Shown: positions 40,725-48,722 of the stretch, in pieces
Layout: the number at the start of each line of letters is the position of its first letter
Numbering within the stretch: position 1 is the first letter of the stretch
Source: CAZXIY01 sp964640935
GTDB lineage: Archaea > Thermoplasmatota > Thermoplasmata > Methanomassiliicoccales > Methanomethylophilaceae
Assembly (NCBI GenBank): GCA_964640935.1
Contig: CAZXIY010000001.1
Span: 1-50,418, forward strand
DNA length: 50,418 nt
Direction: 5' to 3'
Program-made: the position numbers and the translations under genes
Notes under the pieces: model-generated
Seen by the model: only the letters and a program-made list of their open reading frames with translations
What the model was told of the DNA's origin: nothing
Database searches by the model: none

Positions 40725-40976
40725 TTAGAGAATTGGTTCCTCGAGGTTGTTGAAATGGTTGTTCATATCGTCGATCTCTCTCGATATGCGGGCGTTGCGG
40801 CATACGGAGCATTCTAGGTCCTTGCCTAGATGGATCTTTACATCCACCTGCGAGGAGTCGAGACCTATTATGCGTCCGCATTTGCAGTACGTCTTCCTCA
40901 TCCTGCCGATGCCAGCCACGCTGAATACGGTATTGGTACCGTCCGGCAAAATACGTAGCGCACCTGCATTACCCAA
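40725..40976 (-). CDS. Small zinc-binding protein
   Basis: An 83-residue protein with a zinc-ribbon-like pair CKCG ... CSVC separated by about 27 residues. The region ALRILPDGTNTVFSVAGIGRMRKTYCKCGRIIGLD before it looks ordered, so the ATG at 40976 is favoured over ATG 40901. A 16-base palindrome ACGGTA-TTGG-TACCGT (40927-40942) lies inside its reading frame; if 40901 were the start this would be an operator. Function unknown. Confidence 0.6.
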   Translation of the reverse strand: MGNAGALRILPDGTNTVFSVAGIGRMRKTYCKCGRIIGLDSSQVDVKIHLGKDLECSVCRNARISREIDDMNNHFNNLEEPIL

Positions 40977-41179
40977 TCTGAATACCCCTTACAAGAGTCG
41001 CGCGATCATATCCGAAAGATCGGAAATCACACGACACCACCCTGCGAAAAATACAATGCCGATACACCATATAAGCATATCCGTAACAGACATTATGAAC
41101 GGTGTTAACATCCATGATTATACCCTTTAATTTCAAAGGTATCTCGTGCATGATTAAATACAATGAAAATTGCGAGCCA

Positions 41180-41198
41180 GACTAAACATCGTTTAGTC
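41180..41198. promoter_or_regulatory. 19-bp inverted repeat (candidate operator)
   Basis: GACTAAAC (41180-41187) and GTTTAGTC (41191-41198) are exact reverse complements around ATC. The surrounding region is A+T-rich with TATTTAAT near 41150-41160 on the minus strand that could be a TATA box for the small zinc protein gene. Confidence 0.4.
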
Positions 41199-41322
41199 AT
41201 AAAACGCCAAAAATCGCCAGATTTCCGATGTATCCGAACGGTTTTCCGAATTACTGTTGCAGGCTATTTATAGGGTATTTATAGGTCTGAAAAAAATCGA
41301 TTTTCCAGTGGAAATAGTGGGG

Positions 41323-41352
41323 GTCGAAGGAGGCCTTGCGGCCCCGTTCGAC
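41323..41352 (-). terminator. Imperfect hairpin after enolase
   Basis: GTCGAA (41323-41328) pairs with TTCGAC (41347-41352); inside, GGAGGCC and GGCCCCG pair apart from one mismatch, with loop TTGC. It begins two bases after the enolase stop (41355) on the minus strand. A weak T-rich stretch follows (minus strand CCACTATTTCC). A terminator role is likely but not certain. Confidence 0.5.
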
Positions 41353-41354
41353 GA

Positions 41355-42620
41355 TCAAATTGTAAAAGTCTTCTTACCGAGGAATACGGCCTTGGAACCG
41401 AGTTCTTCCTCTATTCTGAGGAGCTGGTTGTACTTCGCCGTACGCTCGCCGCGGGCCGGTGCTCCGGTCTTGATCTGACCGGTGCCCCATCCGACCGAGA
41501 GATCGGCAATGCTCACGTCCTCTGTCTCTCCGGAACGATGGGATATGACGACGGAGTAGCCGTTGTCGAAGCTCATCTGGGCCGCGTCCCCGGCCTCGGA
41601 GACGGTGCCTATCTGATTGACCTTCAGGAGAAGGGCGTTGGCCGCTTTCATCTCTATGCCTTTCGCAAGACGCTTCGTGTTCGTCACGAAAATATCGTCG
41701 CCGACGATCTGCACCTTGGAACCGATCTTCTTGGTGAGTTCTGCGGTCGTCTCGTAATCGTCCTCGAAGAAAGGATCCTCGAGGCTTATGAGCGGATAGT
41801 TCTCGGTCAGCGACACGTAGTGGTCGGCGAGCTCTCCGGAGCTCATCTTCTTCCCGTCAAGAGAATAAACACCGTTGTCGTAGAATTCGCTGGATGCGGC
41901 ATCAAGGGCGAGGAACACATCTTTGCCAGGCTCATATCCTGCAGCGGATATTGCTCCGATTATCGTCTCCATCGCCTCTGCGGAAGTGTTCACAGGAGGT
42001 GCGAATCCGCCCTCGTCGCCGAGGTTGATGGCCGATACGCCGTATTTCTTCTTCAGGTTCGATTTGAGGGCCATGTAGACCTCGGACGACATCCTGAGGC
42101 ACTCCGAGAACGATTTCGCTCCGGCCGGGATAATGAGGAACTCCTGTATCTTGAGATTTCCGCCGGCGTGCTTTCCGCCGTTGATGATATTCAGCATTGG
42201 GACCGGCAGTGTCACGCCGTTGTCGCCAATGTGCTCGTAGAGCGGGACGCCGTCCGCCATGGCTCCGGCCTTGGCCGCGGCCAGGGATACTGCCACAATA
42301 GCGTTAGCTCCGAGCCTCGACTTGTTCTCCGTGCCGTCCAGCTCGATCATGGCCATATCAATGGCGCGTTGATCTGTCGGATCCATTCCGACGAGCCTCT
42401 TGGCTATCTCCCCGCGGACGTTGCTGACAGCTGTGGCGACACCTTTGCCGCCGAATCTTTTGCCGCCATCGCGGAGTTCGCAGGCCTCCCATGAACCGGT
42501 CGATGCACCGGACGGGGCGATGGCCCTTATCCTGTGCCCTTTGATCGTTATCTCAGCCTCAACGGTCGGATTCCCCCTGGAATCCAGGACCTCCCTTGCC
42601 CATACTTTCTCGATCTTCAT
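41355..42620 (-). CDS. eno: Enolase
   Basis: A 421-residue enolase interconverting 2-phosphoglycerate and phosphoenolpyruvate in glycolysis/gluconeogenesis. Signature segments: SRGNPTVEAEI, NIINGGKHAGGNLKIQEF, GDEGGFAPPV, SLEDPFFEDDY and SHRSGETEDVSIADL. Metal ligands and the catalytic Lys are all present (LLLKVNQIGTV). The start MKIEKVWAREVLDS is the family N terminus. A receiver-DUF835 gene lies 14 bases upstream on the same strand. Confidence 0.97.
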   Translation of the reverse strand: MKIEKVWAREVLDSRGNPTVEAEITIKGHRIRAIAPSGASTGSWEACELRDGGKRFGGKGVATAVSNVRGEIAKRLVGMDPTDQRAIDMAMIELDGTENKSRLGANAIVAVSLAAAKAGAMADGVPLYEHIGDNGVTLPVPMLNIINGGKHAGGNLKIQEFLIIPAGAKSFSECLRMSSEVYMALKSNLKKKYGVSAINLGDEGGFAPPVNTSAEAMETIIGAISAAGYEPGKDVFLALDAASSEFYDNGVYSLDGKKMSSGELADHYVSLTENYPLISLEDPFFEDDYETTAELTKKIGSKVQIVGDDIFVTNTKRLAKGIEMKAANALLLKVNQIGTVSEAGDAAQMSFDNGYSVVISHRSGETEDVSIADLSVGWGTGQIKTGAPARGERTAKYNQLLRIEEELGSKAVFLGKKTFTI

Positions 42621-42634
42621 TCAGATACCTTCAA

Positions 42635-43522
42635 TCAAGCTTTGTAAAGTTCCATGTCGTGAAGGAACAGTTCTTTATCCTTATCTGTGAGCGATTCGTC
42701 GCTGGTTGAAACGACCATCGACGTCGCAATCTTCGATCCGCCGTTGATGATCTGATAGAGCATCGTCAATATAGTGTTCAGACCGTTCACTGATATGAGC
42801 TTCCCCAGATCGTCTATGACGACCACAGGCATGTTGTTCTTAGAGACGTATTTCGTGATCTCGCCCATCAGCGTTCCGAGCTTTGACATTTCAACATACC
42901 CTATGCGCGGTTTGCTGGACAGACCCAGTATCGTGACATGGTCGTCCTTGAACCTGTCGGTGACGGTCTTGGACCTGCCTGATGTAACTATGAGAAGATT
43001 GCAGCCTTTGGAAAGAAATGAAGAAGCGACTTTGTAAACAAGTTCCGGTTCGTCCTCAAAGACCACGTATGATTTTCCGAACCTTACATCGCTGACGTCC
43101 TCTTCCTGTTTGTCATCGGGGGACGGTTTCGAAAATAGTCTGAATTTACTCTTCTTCTCGCGTACATGCTTCGCTTCTGATTCTGAAGCGATGCTGCGCA
43201 CCTTGTCCAGGATGTCGGTGCTCTTGAATGGTTTTTGGATGTACCCGTAGATGAAGGGATTGTCCTTGGGGATCTGTTCCTTTCCGGTGGTGAGGATTAT
43301 CGCCTTGACATCGGATCCCGCCTCCAGCGAATCGAGAACGGTCAGCCCGCTCTCTCCGCCGACCTGAGAATCAAGAATTATAGCATCAGGCCTGAACGAA
43401 TCTATCTTCGCAATGGCCTCCTCGATACTGCTGGCCCTGTCTATCTCGTACCCATCGACAGTTAGGATCTCGGCAATGATCTCCTGTATGGCGATGTTGT
43501 CGTCGATTATCAGAATCTTCAT
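42635..43522 (-). CDS. Response regulator with DUF835-like output domain
   Basis: A 295-residue protein. Residues 1-118 are a receiver domain: acidic pair DD at 7-8, phospho-acceptor D51 in DAIILDSQVGG, conserved Thr in ILTTGKEQ and Lys in YIQKPFKST. A basic linker (VREKKSKFRLFSKPSPDD) leads to a domain of about 150 residues with GCNLLIVTSGRSK, TILGLSSKPRIG and MPVVVIDDLGKLISVNGLNT, the pattern of archaeal DUF835. DUF835 domains probably bind nucleotides or partner proteins; there is no DNA-binding domain. No histidine kinase is in the window. It ends 14 bases before eno. Confidence 0.85.
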   Translation of the reverse strand: MKILIIDDNIAIQEIIAEILTVDGYEIDRASSIEEAIAKIDSFRPDAIILDSQVGGESGLTVLDSLEAGSDVKAIILTTGKEQIPKDNPFIYGYIQKPFKSTDILDKVRSIASESEAKHVREKKSKFRLFSKPSPDDKQEEDVSDVRFGKSYVVFEDEPELVYKVASSFLSKGCNLLIVTSGRSKTVTDRFKDDHVTILGLSSKPRIGYVEMSKLGTLMGEITKYVSKNNMPVVVIDDLGKLISVNGLNTILTMLYQIINGGSKIATSMVVSTSDESLTDKDKELFLHDMELYKA

Positions 43523-43632
43523 CCACTCTCTCCCTTACGGATGAAATTATCCAAGCACAACCATGCCTTCAAGGTATAAAACACTAACAACCCTGCCAGA
43601 CTGCAGGTCTGCGATATCTAAGAGTGAAGGCC

Positions 43633-43655
43633 GGGCGGGTCCGCATGGACCGCCC
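43633..43655 (-). terminator. Hairpin after L40e gene
   Basis: GGGC-G-GGTCC (43633-43642) / GGACC-GCCC (43647-43655), nine base pairs with one G bulge and a GCAT loop. On the minus strand it follows the L40e stop (43705) and precedes the response-regulator start (43522). A palindrome GGCCTGCAGGCC at 43674-43685 lies between. Confidence 0.5.
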
Positions 43656-43704
43656 AAGCTAACTGTTTGAAAAGGCCTGCAGGCCGATGAGAAACAGAGG
43701 AAGC

Positions 43705-43854
43705 TTACTGCTTCCTGCTCTCTTTCGCCTTAGGCCTGAGGTTGCTGTATCCGCACTTGCGACACTTCGTCGCATGCTTGGGGTTAGTAGCGTAGCAGTT
43801 CATACAGACGGTCTTGTCCAGTAGCCTGCCCTCAGCCTCTTTGAAGCGTGCCAT
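43705..43854 (-). CDS. rpl40e: Ribosomal protein eL40
   Basis: A 49-residue ribosomal L40e, too short for default gene callers. It has the family zinc site VCMNCYATNP ... CRKCGYSNLRPKAKE (C-x2-C ... C-x2-C) and the N terminus MARFKEAEGRLLDKT. It is an exclusively archaeal/eukaryotic ribosomal protein, a strong marker for the domain of this genome. ATG 43854 is preceded by AATAATA. It sits in a solitary transcript with hairpins after it. Confidence 0.96.
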   Translation of the reverse strand: MARFKEAEGRLLDKTVCMNCYATNPKHATKCRKCGYSNLRPKAKESRKQ

Positions 43855-43959
43855 TATTATTCCTCTGAACCATCCCAATATGCAGGTATTATTTATAGGA
43901 TTCGTAGAAGCTGGTCTGGTGTTCGCGAGCCATTTATACCTTCACGCCGATTCAGTGGC

Positions 43960-44385
43960 ATGGAATACGATGACTTCGCCAAATTGTACGAGCAAGGCTA
44001 CGATTGCGCGCAGTCGGTCATCTTCGCCATGAAGGATAAGATCGATGCAGATCTCCCGACGGTAATGAAGACTGTATCCTGTATGGGTATGGGTCTGTTG
44101 GAAGGGAGCGTGTGCGGTGCGGTCCTCGGCGCGTATGCCGTCATCGGCCTGAAGTACGGCAACGATCATCCTGACCTAGCTACCAAAGGTCTGGCACTGA
44201 TAAAGAAGGAACAGTTCATGGCCGAATTTAAAAAGAGATACGACGGATTCACATGCCCGCAGCTCATGAAGCTCGACATACGCAAAGAGGAAGATAACCT
44301 CAAGGCGTACAGTACCGGCGTCTACGAACACTTTTGCCCCAGGCTCTGCTACGATGTGACAGAGATACTCGAGAAGATCCTTTAG
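43960..44385 (+). CDS. C_GCAxxG_C_C family redox protein
   Basis: A 141-residue protein of the C_GCAxxG_C_C (PF09719) family. The signature reads C16 in GYDCAQSV, then SCMGMGLLEGSVCGAVLGAYAVIG, then late cysteines (FTCPQL, FCPRLCYDV). These conserved cysteines suggest a redox or metal role; the family is uncharacterised and common in anaerobes. It ends in TAG. The next gene on the other strand starts seven bases beyond in convergent orientation. Confidence 0.9.
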   Translation: MEYDDFAKLYEQGYDCAQSVIFAMKDKIDADLPTVMKTVSCMGMGLLEGSVCGAVLGAYAVIGLKYGNDHPDLATKGLALIKKEQFMAEFKKRYDGFTCPQLMKLDIRKEEDNLKAYSTGVYEHFCPRLCYDVTEILEKIL

Positions 44386-44391
44386 GCCGAC

Positions 44392-45333
44392 TCAACGGAA
44401 CAGTTCCCTCTGGGTCAGATAGTCCTTTCCTTTGGATACGCCGTCGGATGCTCCCATCTCGTGCGTCAGGAATAACGGGTTAACAGCCTCCGCGATCTCG
44501 GCCGCCCTTTCATCTGTGAACGGCCTGTGCGTATCGACAGAGCATATGTACGCATATGCTGCAGATAAACGATCCATCACAGAAAGTTCCGAGAATCCAT
44601 CGTCGTTCTGCGGACGTGAGAGTATGCCGTATGACGTGTTGCAGTGAAGATGCATCGTCATTATCGAATCCAGCATATCCTGCGGATATTTCCCGACGAT
44701 GTCCAGGATCGTATCTATCGATTCGCTCTCGCTCTTCGATCCTCCTGCCGAGATCAGGAGATGTCCTGTGTCCAGGCAGAGGCCCCAGTTCTCGAATTCT
44801 ATCTTCTTCTCAAGGAGCCTGTATCCGCCGGCATCCAGCATCTGAAGGCCGGGCCACCACTGGTTCTCGAAGAGCAGTCTGAAAGGCGGCTCTCCGTTCG
44901 GGAATTCGGAAACCACATCGTTCATGATCTCGGCAAATGATGACAGGACCTTGCTCGGATCGTCCGAGTATTCGGTCCTAAGAAGCTCGTCCAGATTCGC
45001 GCTTCCGGCATGCATCACGCCGTATTCCGGTTCCAATACGGAAGCTATGCCGATGGAATCTACGATATTTTTGATTATCTGGCTCTTATCTGCCCCGTAA
45101 TAAATGAAACGTATGTCTGATTCCGACAAATCGTCCGGTACCTCTCTGGTCCCGTTCCATATACCGTACCAATCCGTCGCATACGGAAGGTGCACGGAGA
45201 CGACGTCGTCGGTGTATCCATCCGGTACGGGGGTGTAGCCGGTCAGCAATTCTATCCCGTCGCCGTCCGGTAGAAAATCCGACACCTCGTCCATCGGAGA
45301 GTACACGGAATGATTCACAAGATGCTGCAGCAT
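44392..45333 (-). CDS. Xylose-isomerase-like TIM-barrel protein
   Basis: A 313-residue AP_endonuc_2-like TIM barrel. Metal-ligand-like segments are LLFENQWWPG (Glu), WGLCLDTGHLLISAG (Asp, His), MTMHLHCNTS (His) and LFLTHEMGAS (Glu). These are spaced as in sugar-phosphate isomerase/epimerases or endonuclease IV-like proteins. Substrate unknown. It starts seven bases after the HTH protein (45341) and is part of the SAM synthetase run on the same strand. Confidence 0.7.
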   Translation of the reverse strand: MLQHLVNHSVYSPMDEVSDFLPDGDGIELLTGYTPVPDGYTDDVVSVHLPYATDWYGIWNGTREVPDDLSESDIRFIYYGADKSQIIKNIVDSIGIASVLEPEYGVMHAGSANLDELLRTEYSDDPSKVLSSFAEIMNDVVSEFPNGEPPFRLLFENQWWPGLQMLDAGGYRLLEKKIEFENWGLCLDTGHLLISAGGSKSESESIDTILDIVGKYPQDMLDSIMTMHLHCNTSYGILSRPQNDDGFSELSVMDRLSAAYAYICSVDTHRPFTDERAAEIAEAVNPLFLTHEMGASDGVSKGKDYLTQRELFR

Positions 45334-45340
45334 ACGATCA

Positions 45341-45925
45341 TCAGAAGAGTTCGAAAGCCGCCGTCAGAGCGGCGGAAACTGCCGTGTGGTAGTCGGAACT
45401 GCTTCCGACTATCAGAGCGTCATTCTCTGTCATATTCGTTATCTCGCGTATCTTGCGGGCAACGGCCGGACGCTCCTTGTCCAGATCCCAATCTGGAGGG
45501 ATCATTAGAGATCCGTTGCGAATGACGACGGTAGTGCAGCCGTCGGCTCCGGCCTTTATTCCGGCGTCCCTCTGCTGCATACCGTTCTCAATCTTGCCGG
45601 CCACGCCGAAGACGAGCACGGCCTGACTGTATTCCCCGACGACCGCGTCGCCCAGGTCGATGTCTACGACCTTAACGGGCAACTCGGCCAGGAAACCCAG
45701 TCCGGAGCGGGTTATTGTGATCCCCGTCTGTTTGATGCTGATCATCTCCCACTCGCGGAGGGTCTCCAGGATGCGCCTCATACTCCCCTCGCCGACGCCT
45801 ATCTGCTCGGCGAGTCTCTTCCTTCCGATCCTTTTACCGTCCGAAAGGATATGCAGTGCCCAATATACGTTCGCATCCGTGAAACGGAACATTGGGCCGT
45901 ACTGCGCTGCATCTATTATTCTCAT
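45341..45925 (-). CDS. HTH protein with DUF4443-like C-terminal domain
   Basis: A 194-residue protein. Residues about 15-75 form a winged HTH (DANVYWALHILSDG, RIGRKRLAEQIGVGEGSMRRI, LETLREWEMISIKQTG). The C-terminal domain contains VVGEYSQAVLVFGVAGKIENG and QRDAGIKAGADGCTTVVIRNG, resembling the archaeal DUF4443 domain, followed by PPDWDLDKERP. It probably senses a small molecule and binds DNA. Its start is three bases after the SAM synthetase stop, so it is co-transcribed with mat and could respond to methyl-donor levels (inference). Confidence 0.75.
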   Translation of the reverse strand: MRIIDAAQYGPMFRFTDANVYWALHILSDGKRIGRKRLAEQIGVGEGSMRRILETLREWEMISIKQTGITITRSGLGFLAELPVKVVDIDLGDAVVGEYSQAVLVFGVAGKIENGMQQRDAGIKAGADGCTTVVIRNGSLMIPPDWDLDKERPAVARKIREITNMTENDALIVGSSSDYHTAVSAALTAAFELF

Positions 45926-45927
45926 CC

Positions 45928-47151
45928 TCAGAACGTCCTGACCTTTCCATTGATGATAAGGTCTGTGACTTTATCAACATTGTCAAGCCAGTCATTCGCG
46001 ATGACCTGTGCGTCAGATCTCCATTTCGCGAGCTTGTTCTCGTTCTCCATGGTGACGAGCTGCACGTTGCAGTTGAGCGGCTCGGTCACAGGTTTTCCGA
46101 TCTGGGACAGTATCCTGACACGTACTTCGACATCGGGAGAGACCTCTTTGGCGACATCCTCGGCGATGAGCTTCGACATGACGTTGTAGATCTTTCCGAT
46201 GTGCGTGATCGGGTTCTTTCCGGACGTTGCCTCCATGGACATCGGCCTGTACGGCGTGATGAGCCCGTTGGCCCTGTTGCCCCTTCCCACGGAACCGTCG
46301 TCTCCCATCTCCTGGGACATTCCGGTGCATGTGAGGTAGTACACGCCTCTGTTGTAATCGTCGCCGGTGTTGACATCGACCGTCAGATTGAGGCCGCTGT
46401 CGCCGATGATGTCGAGTGCGTTCTGTGTTACACGCTCTTTGAGATGTTCGATCGCGGATGCGTAGTGGGAAGCGTCGGCGATATGTTTGTCGACCATAGC
46501 GCAGGCGACGGTAAGTGTCATGTCGCTGCCTACTCTCGATGCCATGACCTTGACGTCCTGGCCGGTCTCCGGGAGCTCTTTCTTCAGTTTACCGTTGATG
46601 TACTCCTCGGTATTGAGGACGAGCCTGTCGGTGATCGAGTACGGGGCGTATCCTACACCGAAGGATGTGTCGTTCGCAAGGAACTTCGAGGTCTGGTACA
46701 CTCCCCTGAGGTCATCAGAACCCTGTCCGAGCCTGGCGTCGATGACGACTTCGGAGTCGACATCGAGGTTGGGGAATGTCTTTCTGAGGTATTCCCTGGC
46801 GGCCTTCAGTGCGATAGGTTTGCACGGAAGGGATTTCACATCTTTCGTCTTGATGTCCTCGACGTGTGTGGTCGCGCGTCCGACCAATAGAATATACGAC
46901 GGGTCGATGATCGTTCCGCCGCCGAATCTCGGAGCTGCCTGACCTGCGGCGATCTGCGTCTCGTCGGTGTTGTGGTGCAGCACTGTGCCGAACTCTTTTT
47001 TGTACATCCTGCACAGGGCTTTGCTCACTTCTTCAGCAAGAGCGTCTGCGACGCTGTCCGGGTGACCGATACCTTTCCTCTCGACAAGTTCGATCTTTCT
47101 CATCGGTACAGGTATCTCGCTTATTCCCTCGACGTAAATGTTCTTAGCCAT
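45928..47151 (-). CDS. mat: S-adenosylmethionine synthetase, archaeal type
   Basis: A 407-residue archaeal methionine adenosyltransferase making SAM from methionine and ATP. Family motifs: ERKGIGHPDSVADALAEE, HHNTDETQIAAGQA, DARLGQGSDDLRGVYQ, GSVGRGNRANGLITPYRPMS and EATSGKNPI. The ATG at 47151 (MAKNIYVEGI) is favoured over the one at 47187, which lies too close to the TATA box (TTTATAAATG, 47198-47207); it is preceded by GGAAGGG. Divergent with an XRE-CBS regulator, and followed by the HTH and TIM-barrel genes on the same strand. Confidence 0.96.
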   Translation of the reverse strand: MAKNIYVEGISEIPVPMRKIELVERKGIGHPDSVADALAEEVSKALCRMYKKEFGTVLHHNTDETQIAAGQAAPRFGGGTIIDPSYILLVGRATTHVEDIKTKDVKSLPCKPIALKAAREYLRKTFPNLDVDSEVVIDARLGQGSDDLRGVYQTSKFLANDTSFGVGYAPYSITDRLVLNTEEYINGKLKKELPETGQDVKVMASRVGSDMTLTVACAMVDKHIADASHYASAIEHLKERVTQNALDIIGDSGLNLTVDVNTGDDYNRGVYYLTCTGMSQEMGDDGSVGRGNRANGLITPYRPMSMEATSGKNPITHIGKIYNVMSKLIAEDVAKEVSPDVEVRVRILSQIGKPVTEPLNCNVQLVTMENENKLAKWRSDAQVIANDWLDNVDKVTDLIINGKVRTF

Positions 47152-47205
47152 CTTTTTCCCTTCCTTAAAGGTTAACAATGTTGCCATGAGCTTATCGTTT
47201 ATAAA

Positions 47206-47236
47206 TGACGTTGACGTAATTATTCATATATGAATA
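47206..47236. promoter_or_regulatory. Divergent promoter: tandem repeat plus 16-bp palindrome
   Basis: Between mat (minus) and the XRE-CBS gene (plus), the shared TATA TTTATAAATG (47198-47207) is followed by a tandem repeat TGACGT-TGACGT (47206-47217) and by the perfect palindrome TATTCATATATGAATA (47221-47236), which includes the regulator's ATG (47230). These are good candidate sites for autoregulation and for control of mat. Confidence 0.5.
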
Positions 47237-47814
47237 TCAATACATACCTTATGAAATTCCCGCCGACATCGGACATAAGAAAAATGAGAAAAACCCTGGA
47301 CATCACGCAGGCTCAGCTAGCCGCCGCGTCCGGCATCAGCCAAAGCACGATAGCCAAAGTGGAGAGCGATTCCATCTCTGCAAGCTACGTCACGGTGGTG
47401 AAGCTGTTCGAGACCTTGGACGTCATGCACAAGGACGATCACAGCGACCTCACGGCCGCGGACGTCGCATCCAAAGGCGTGGTAACGATACAAAGCAACG
47501 ACACCGTTCACGGCGCATCGGATCTCATGAAATCCACCGGTTATTCTCAATTGCCGGTGTTCGAAGGTGAGATACCCGTCGGGAGCATCTCCGAGAGGAT
47601 AATATTGGAACTTGTGAGGAAGGGCATGACGATGGACGAATTGTCCGCCAAACCGATCTACAAGGTCATGGGCGAATCCTTCCCGGTGATATCCGACATA
47701 ACGCCGATAACCACTGTGACGTCCCTGATGTCAGATTACAGCGCGGTGCTTGTAGCAAAGAAAGGGAAGACCGTGGGCCTCATAACCAGCGCGGATATGC
47801 TCAAACTGATCTGA
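47230..47814 (+). CDS. XRE-type HTH regulator with CBS pair
   Basis: A 194-residue regulator. Residues about 15-65 are an XRE HTH (IRKMRKTLDITQAQLAAASG then SQSTIAKVESDSISAS). Residues about 70-194 hold a CBS pair (GVVTIQSNDTVHGASDLMKS, SQLPVFEGEIPVGSISERII, AVLVAKKGKTVGLITSADML). CBS pairs of this kind can bind SAM, AMP or methylthioadenosine. Being divergent from mat, it is a candidate SAM-level sensor controlling SAM synthesis. The 3' end overlaps rnz by 14 bases. Confidence 0.88.
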   Translation: MNINTYLMKFPPTSDIRKMRKTLDITQAQLAAASGISQSTIAKVESDSISASYVTVVKLFETLDVMHKDDHSDLTAADVASKGVVTIQSNDTVHGASDLMKSTGYSQLPVFEGEIPVGSISERIILELVRKGMTMDELSAKPIYKVMGESFPVISDITPITTVTSLMSDYSAVLVAKKGKTVGLITSADMLKLI

Positions 47815-48712
47815 CGGATGAGTGCGTGACCTGGTAGAGCTGCAGATCTGAAGGAACGACAGTATCCGGGAATATACTGACGGCCTCCCCCAGGGATACT
47901 GAGGCATCGTTGTAACGGTTGCTTATGTGCGTCAGGAAAAGCTCTCTGACGCCGCATTCCTTCGCAACCCCGGCAGCATCCGCAGACGTCGAATGCGAAT
48001 GCATCTTTGCGAGTGAACCGTCCTTGGAAACATATGTCGCCTCATGGATGAGGACGTCGACGCCTCTTACGGCTTCGATCACGGATTCGCACGGTGCCGT
48101 GTCGCCGGTGTATGCCACAGAGCATCCAGGACGTCTTTTTCCCATGACCTGGTCCGGCGTCACGCCGTTCACGGTCTCCCCGTTCTGCAGCTTCGCATAA
48201 TCCGGTCCGGGTTTGATACCCAATGCCGCCGCGCGGTTCTTGTAAAAGAAACCGGGTCTGTCCTTCTCTCTCAGGACGAAACCAATCGACCCCGGCGTAT
48301 GCTGTGTAGAAAAAGCGGTGACAGAGTATGATCCGGCCGCTACAGCACCGCCGCCGACGAGTTCCGTGACCTCCAGCGGATAGTCAATCTCGCCTTCGCA
48401 GGCGTTCATTAGGGCCTCGATCGCGGTCCTTATTCCTTTCGGACCGTAAACTGATATAGGATTCTTCCTGCCGGACATCCCCATCGTCTGCAGAAGACCC
48501 GGAAGTCCGAGTATGTGATCGCCGTGCAGGTGGGTGATGAAAATACGGTTCACTTTCATGAACGAGAATTGCGACACCATCAGCTGACGCTGCGACCCTT
48601 CGCCGCAGTCGAACAAAGTCACGTCGTTGCCGCATCTGACTGCGACACACGGCAGAGATCTGTCCCTCGATGGGACGGACGCGCCGGTACCAAGGAACAG
48701 GATCTCGAACAT
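47801..48712 (-). CDS. rnz: Ribonuclease Z
   Basis: A 303-residue metallo-beta-lactamase-fold tRNase Z, which cuts the 3' trailer from pre-tRNA. The zinc motif is THLHGDHILGLPGLL (HxHxDH) near residue 60, with the further ligands in STQHTPGSIG, YTGDTAPC (Asp) and MHSHST (His). The flexible arm FFYKNRAAALGIKPGPDYAKL is typical. It matches the need for tRNAs without encoded CCA, as seen in both tRNA genes in this window. A small zinc protein gene lies ten bases upstream. Confidence 0.95.
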   Translation of the reverse strand: MFEILFLGTGASVPSRDRSLPCVAVRCGNDVTLFDCGEGSQRQLMVSQFSFMKVNRIFITHLHGDHILGLPGLLQTMGMSGRKNPISVYGPKGIRTAIEALMNACEGEIDYPLEVTELVGGGAVAAGSYSVTAFSTQHTPGSIGFVLREKDRPGFFYKNRAAALGIKPGPDYAKLQNGETVNGVTPDQVMGKRRPGCSVAYTGDTAPCESVIEAVRGVDVLIHEATYVSKDGSLAKMHSHSTSADAAGVAKECGVRELFLTHISNRYNDASVSLGEAVSIFPDTVVPSDLQLYQVTHSSVRSV

Positions 48713-48722
48713 CTCTGCAGTC

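Larger units (their letters stand above)
40977..41354. other. Intergenic region with inverted repeat and tandem TATA-like repeat
   Basis: About 380 bases without a supported gene. A 48- to 64-codon frame on the minus strand overlaps the 40976 gene but looks like chance. Visible structure: GACTAAAC (41180-41187) / GTTTAGTC (41191-41198), a perfect 8-bp inverted repeat around ATC; a direct repeat TATTTATAGG (41265-41274 and 41276-41285); and an imperfect GTCGAA...TTCGAC hairpin at 41323-41352, likely the enolase terminator. The direct repeat looks like two TATA boxes side by side on the plus strand, but no gene follows it. Confidence 0.5.

Noticed and set aside
40969..41163. A 64-codon minus-strand frame upstream of the small zinc protein
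   Set aside because: No ribosome-binding site, odd composition, overlaps the next gene's start, and lies across operator-like repeats. Judged non-coding.
41538..42494. A 318-codon open frame antisense to enolase
   Set aside because: Antisense to a complete, unmistakable enolase; sequence has no family features.
45892..46890. A 332-codon open frame antisense to SAM synthetase
   Set aside because: Same reason: shadow of a highly conserved gene.
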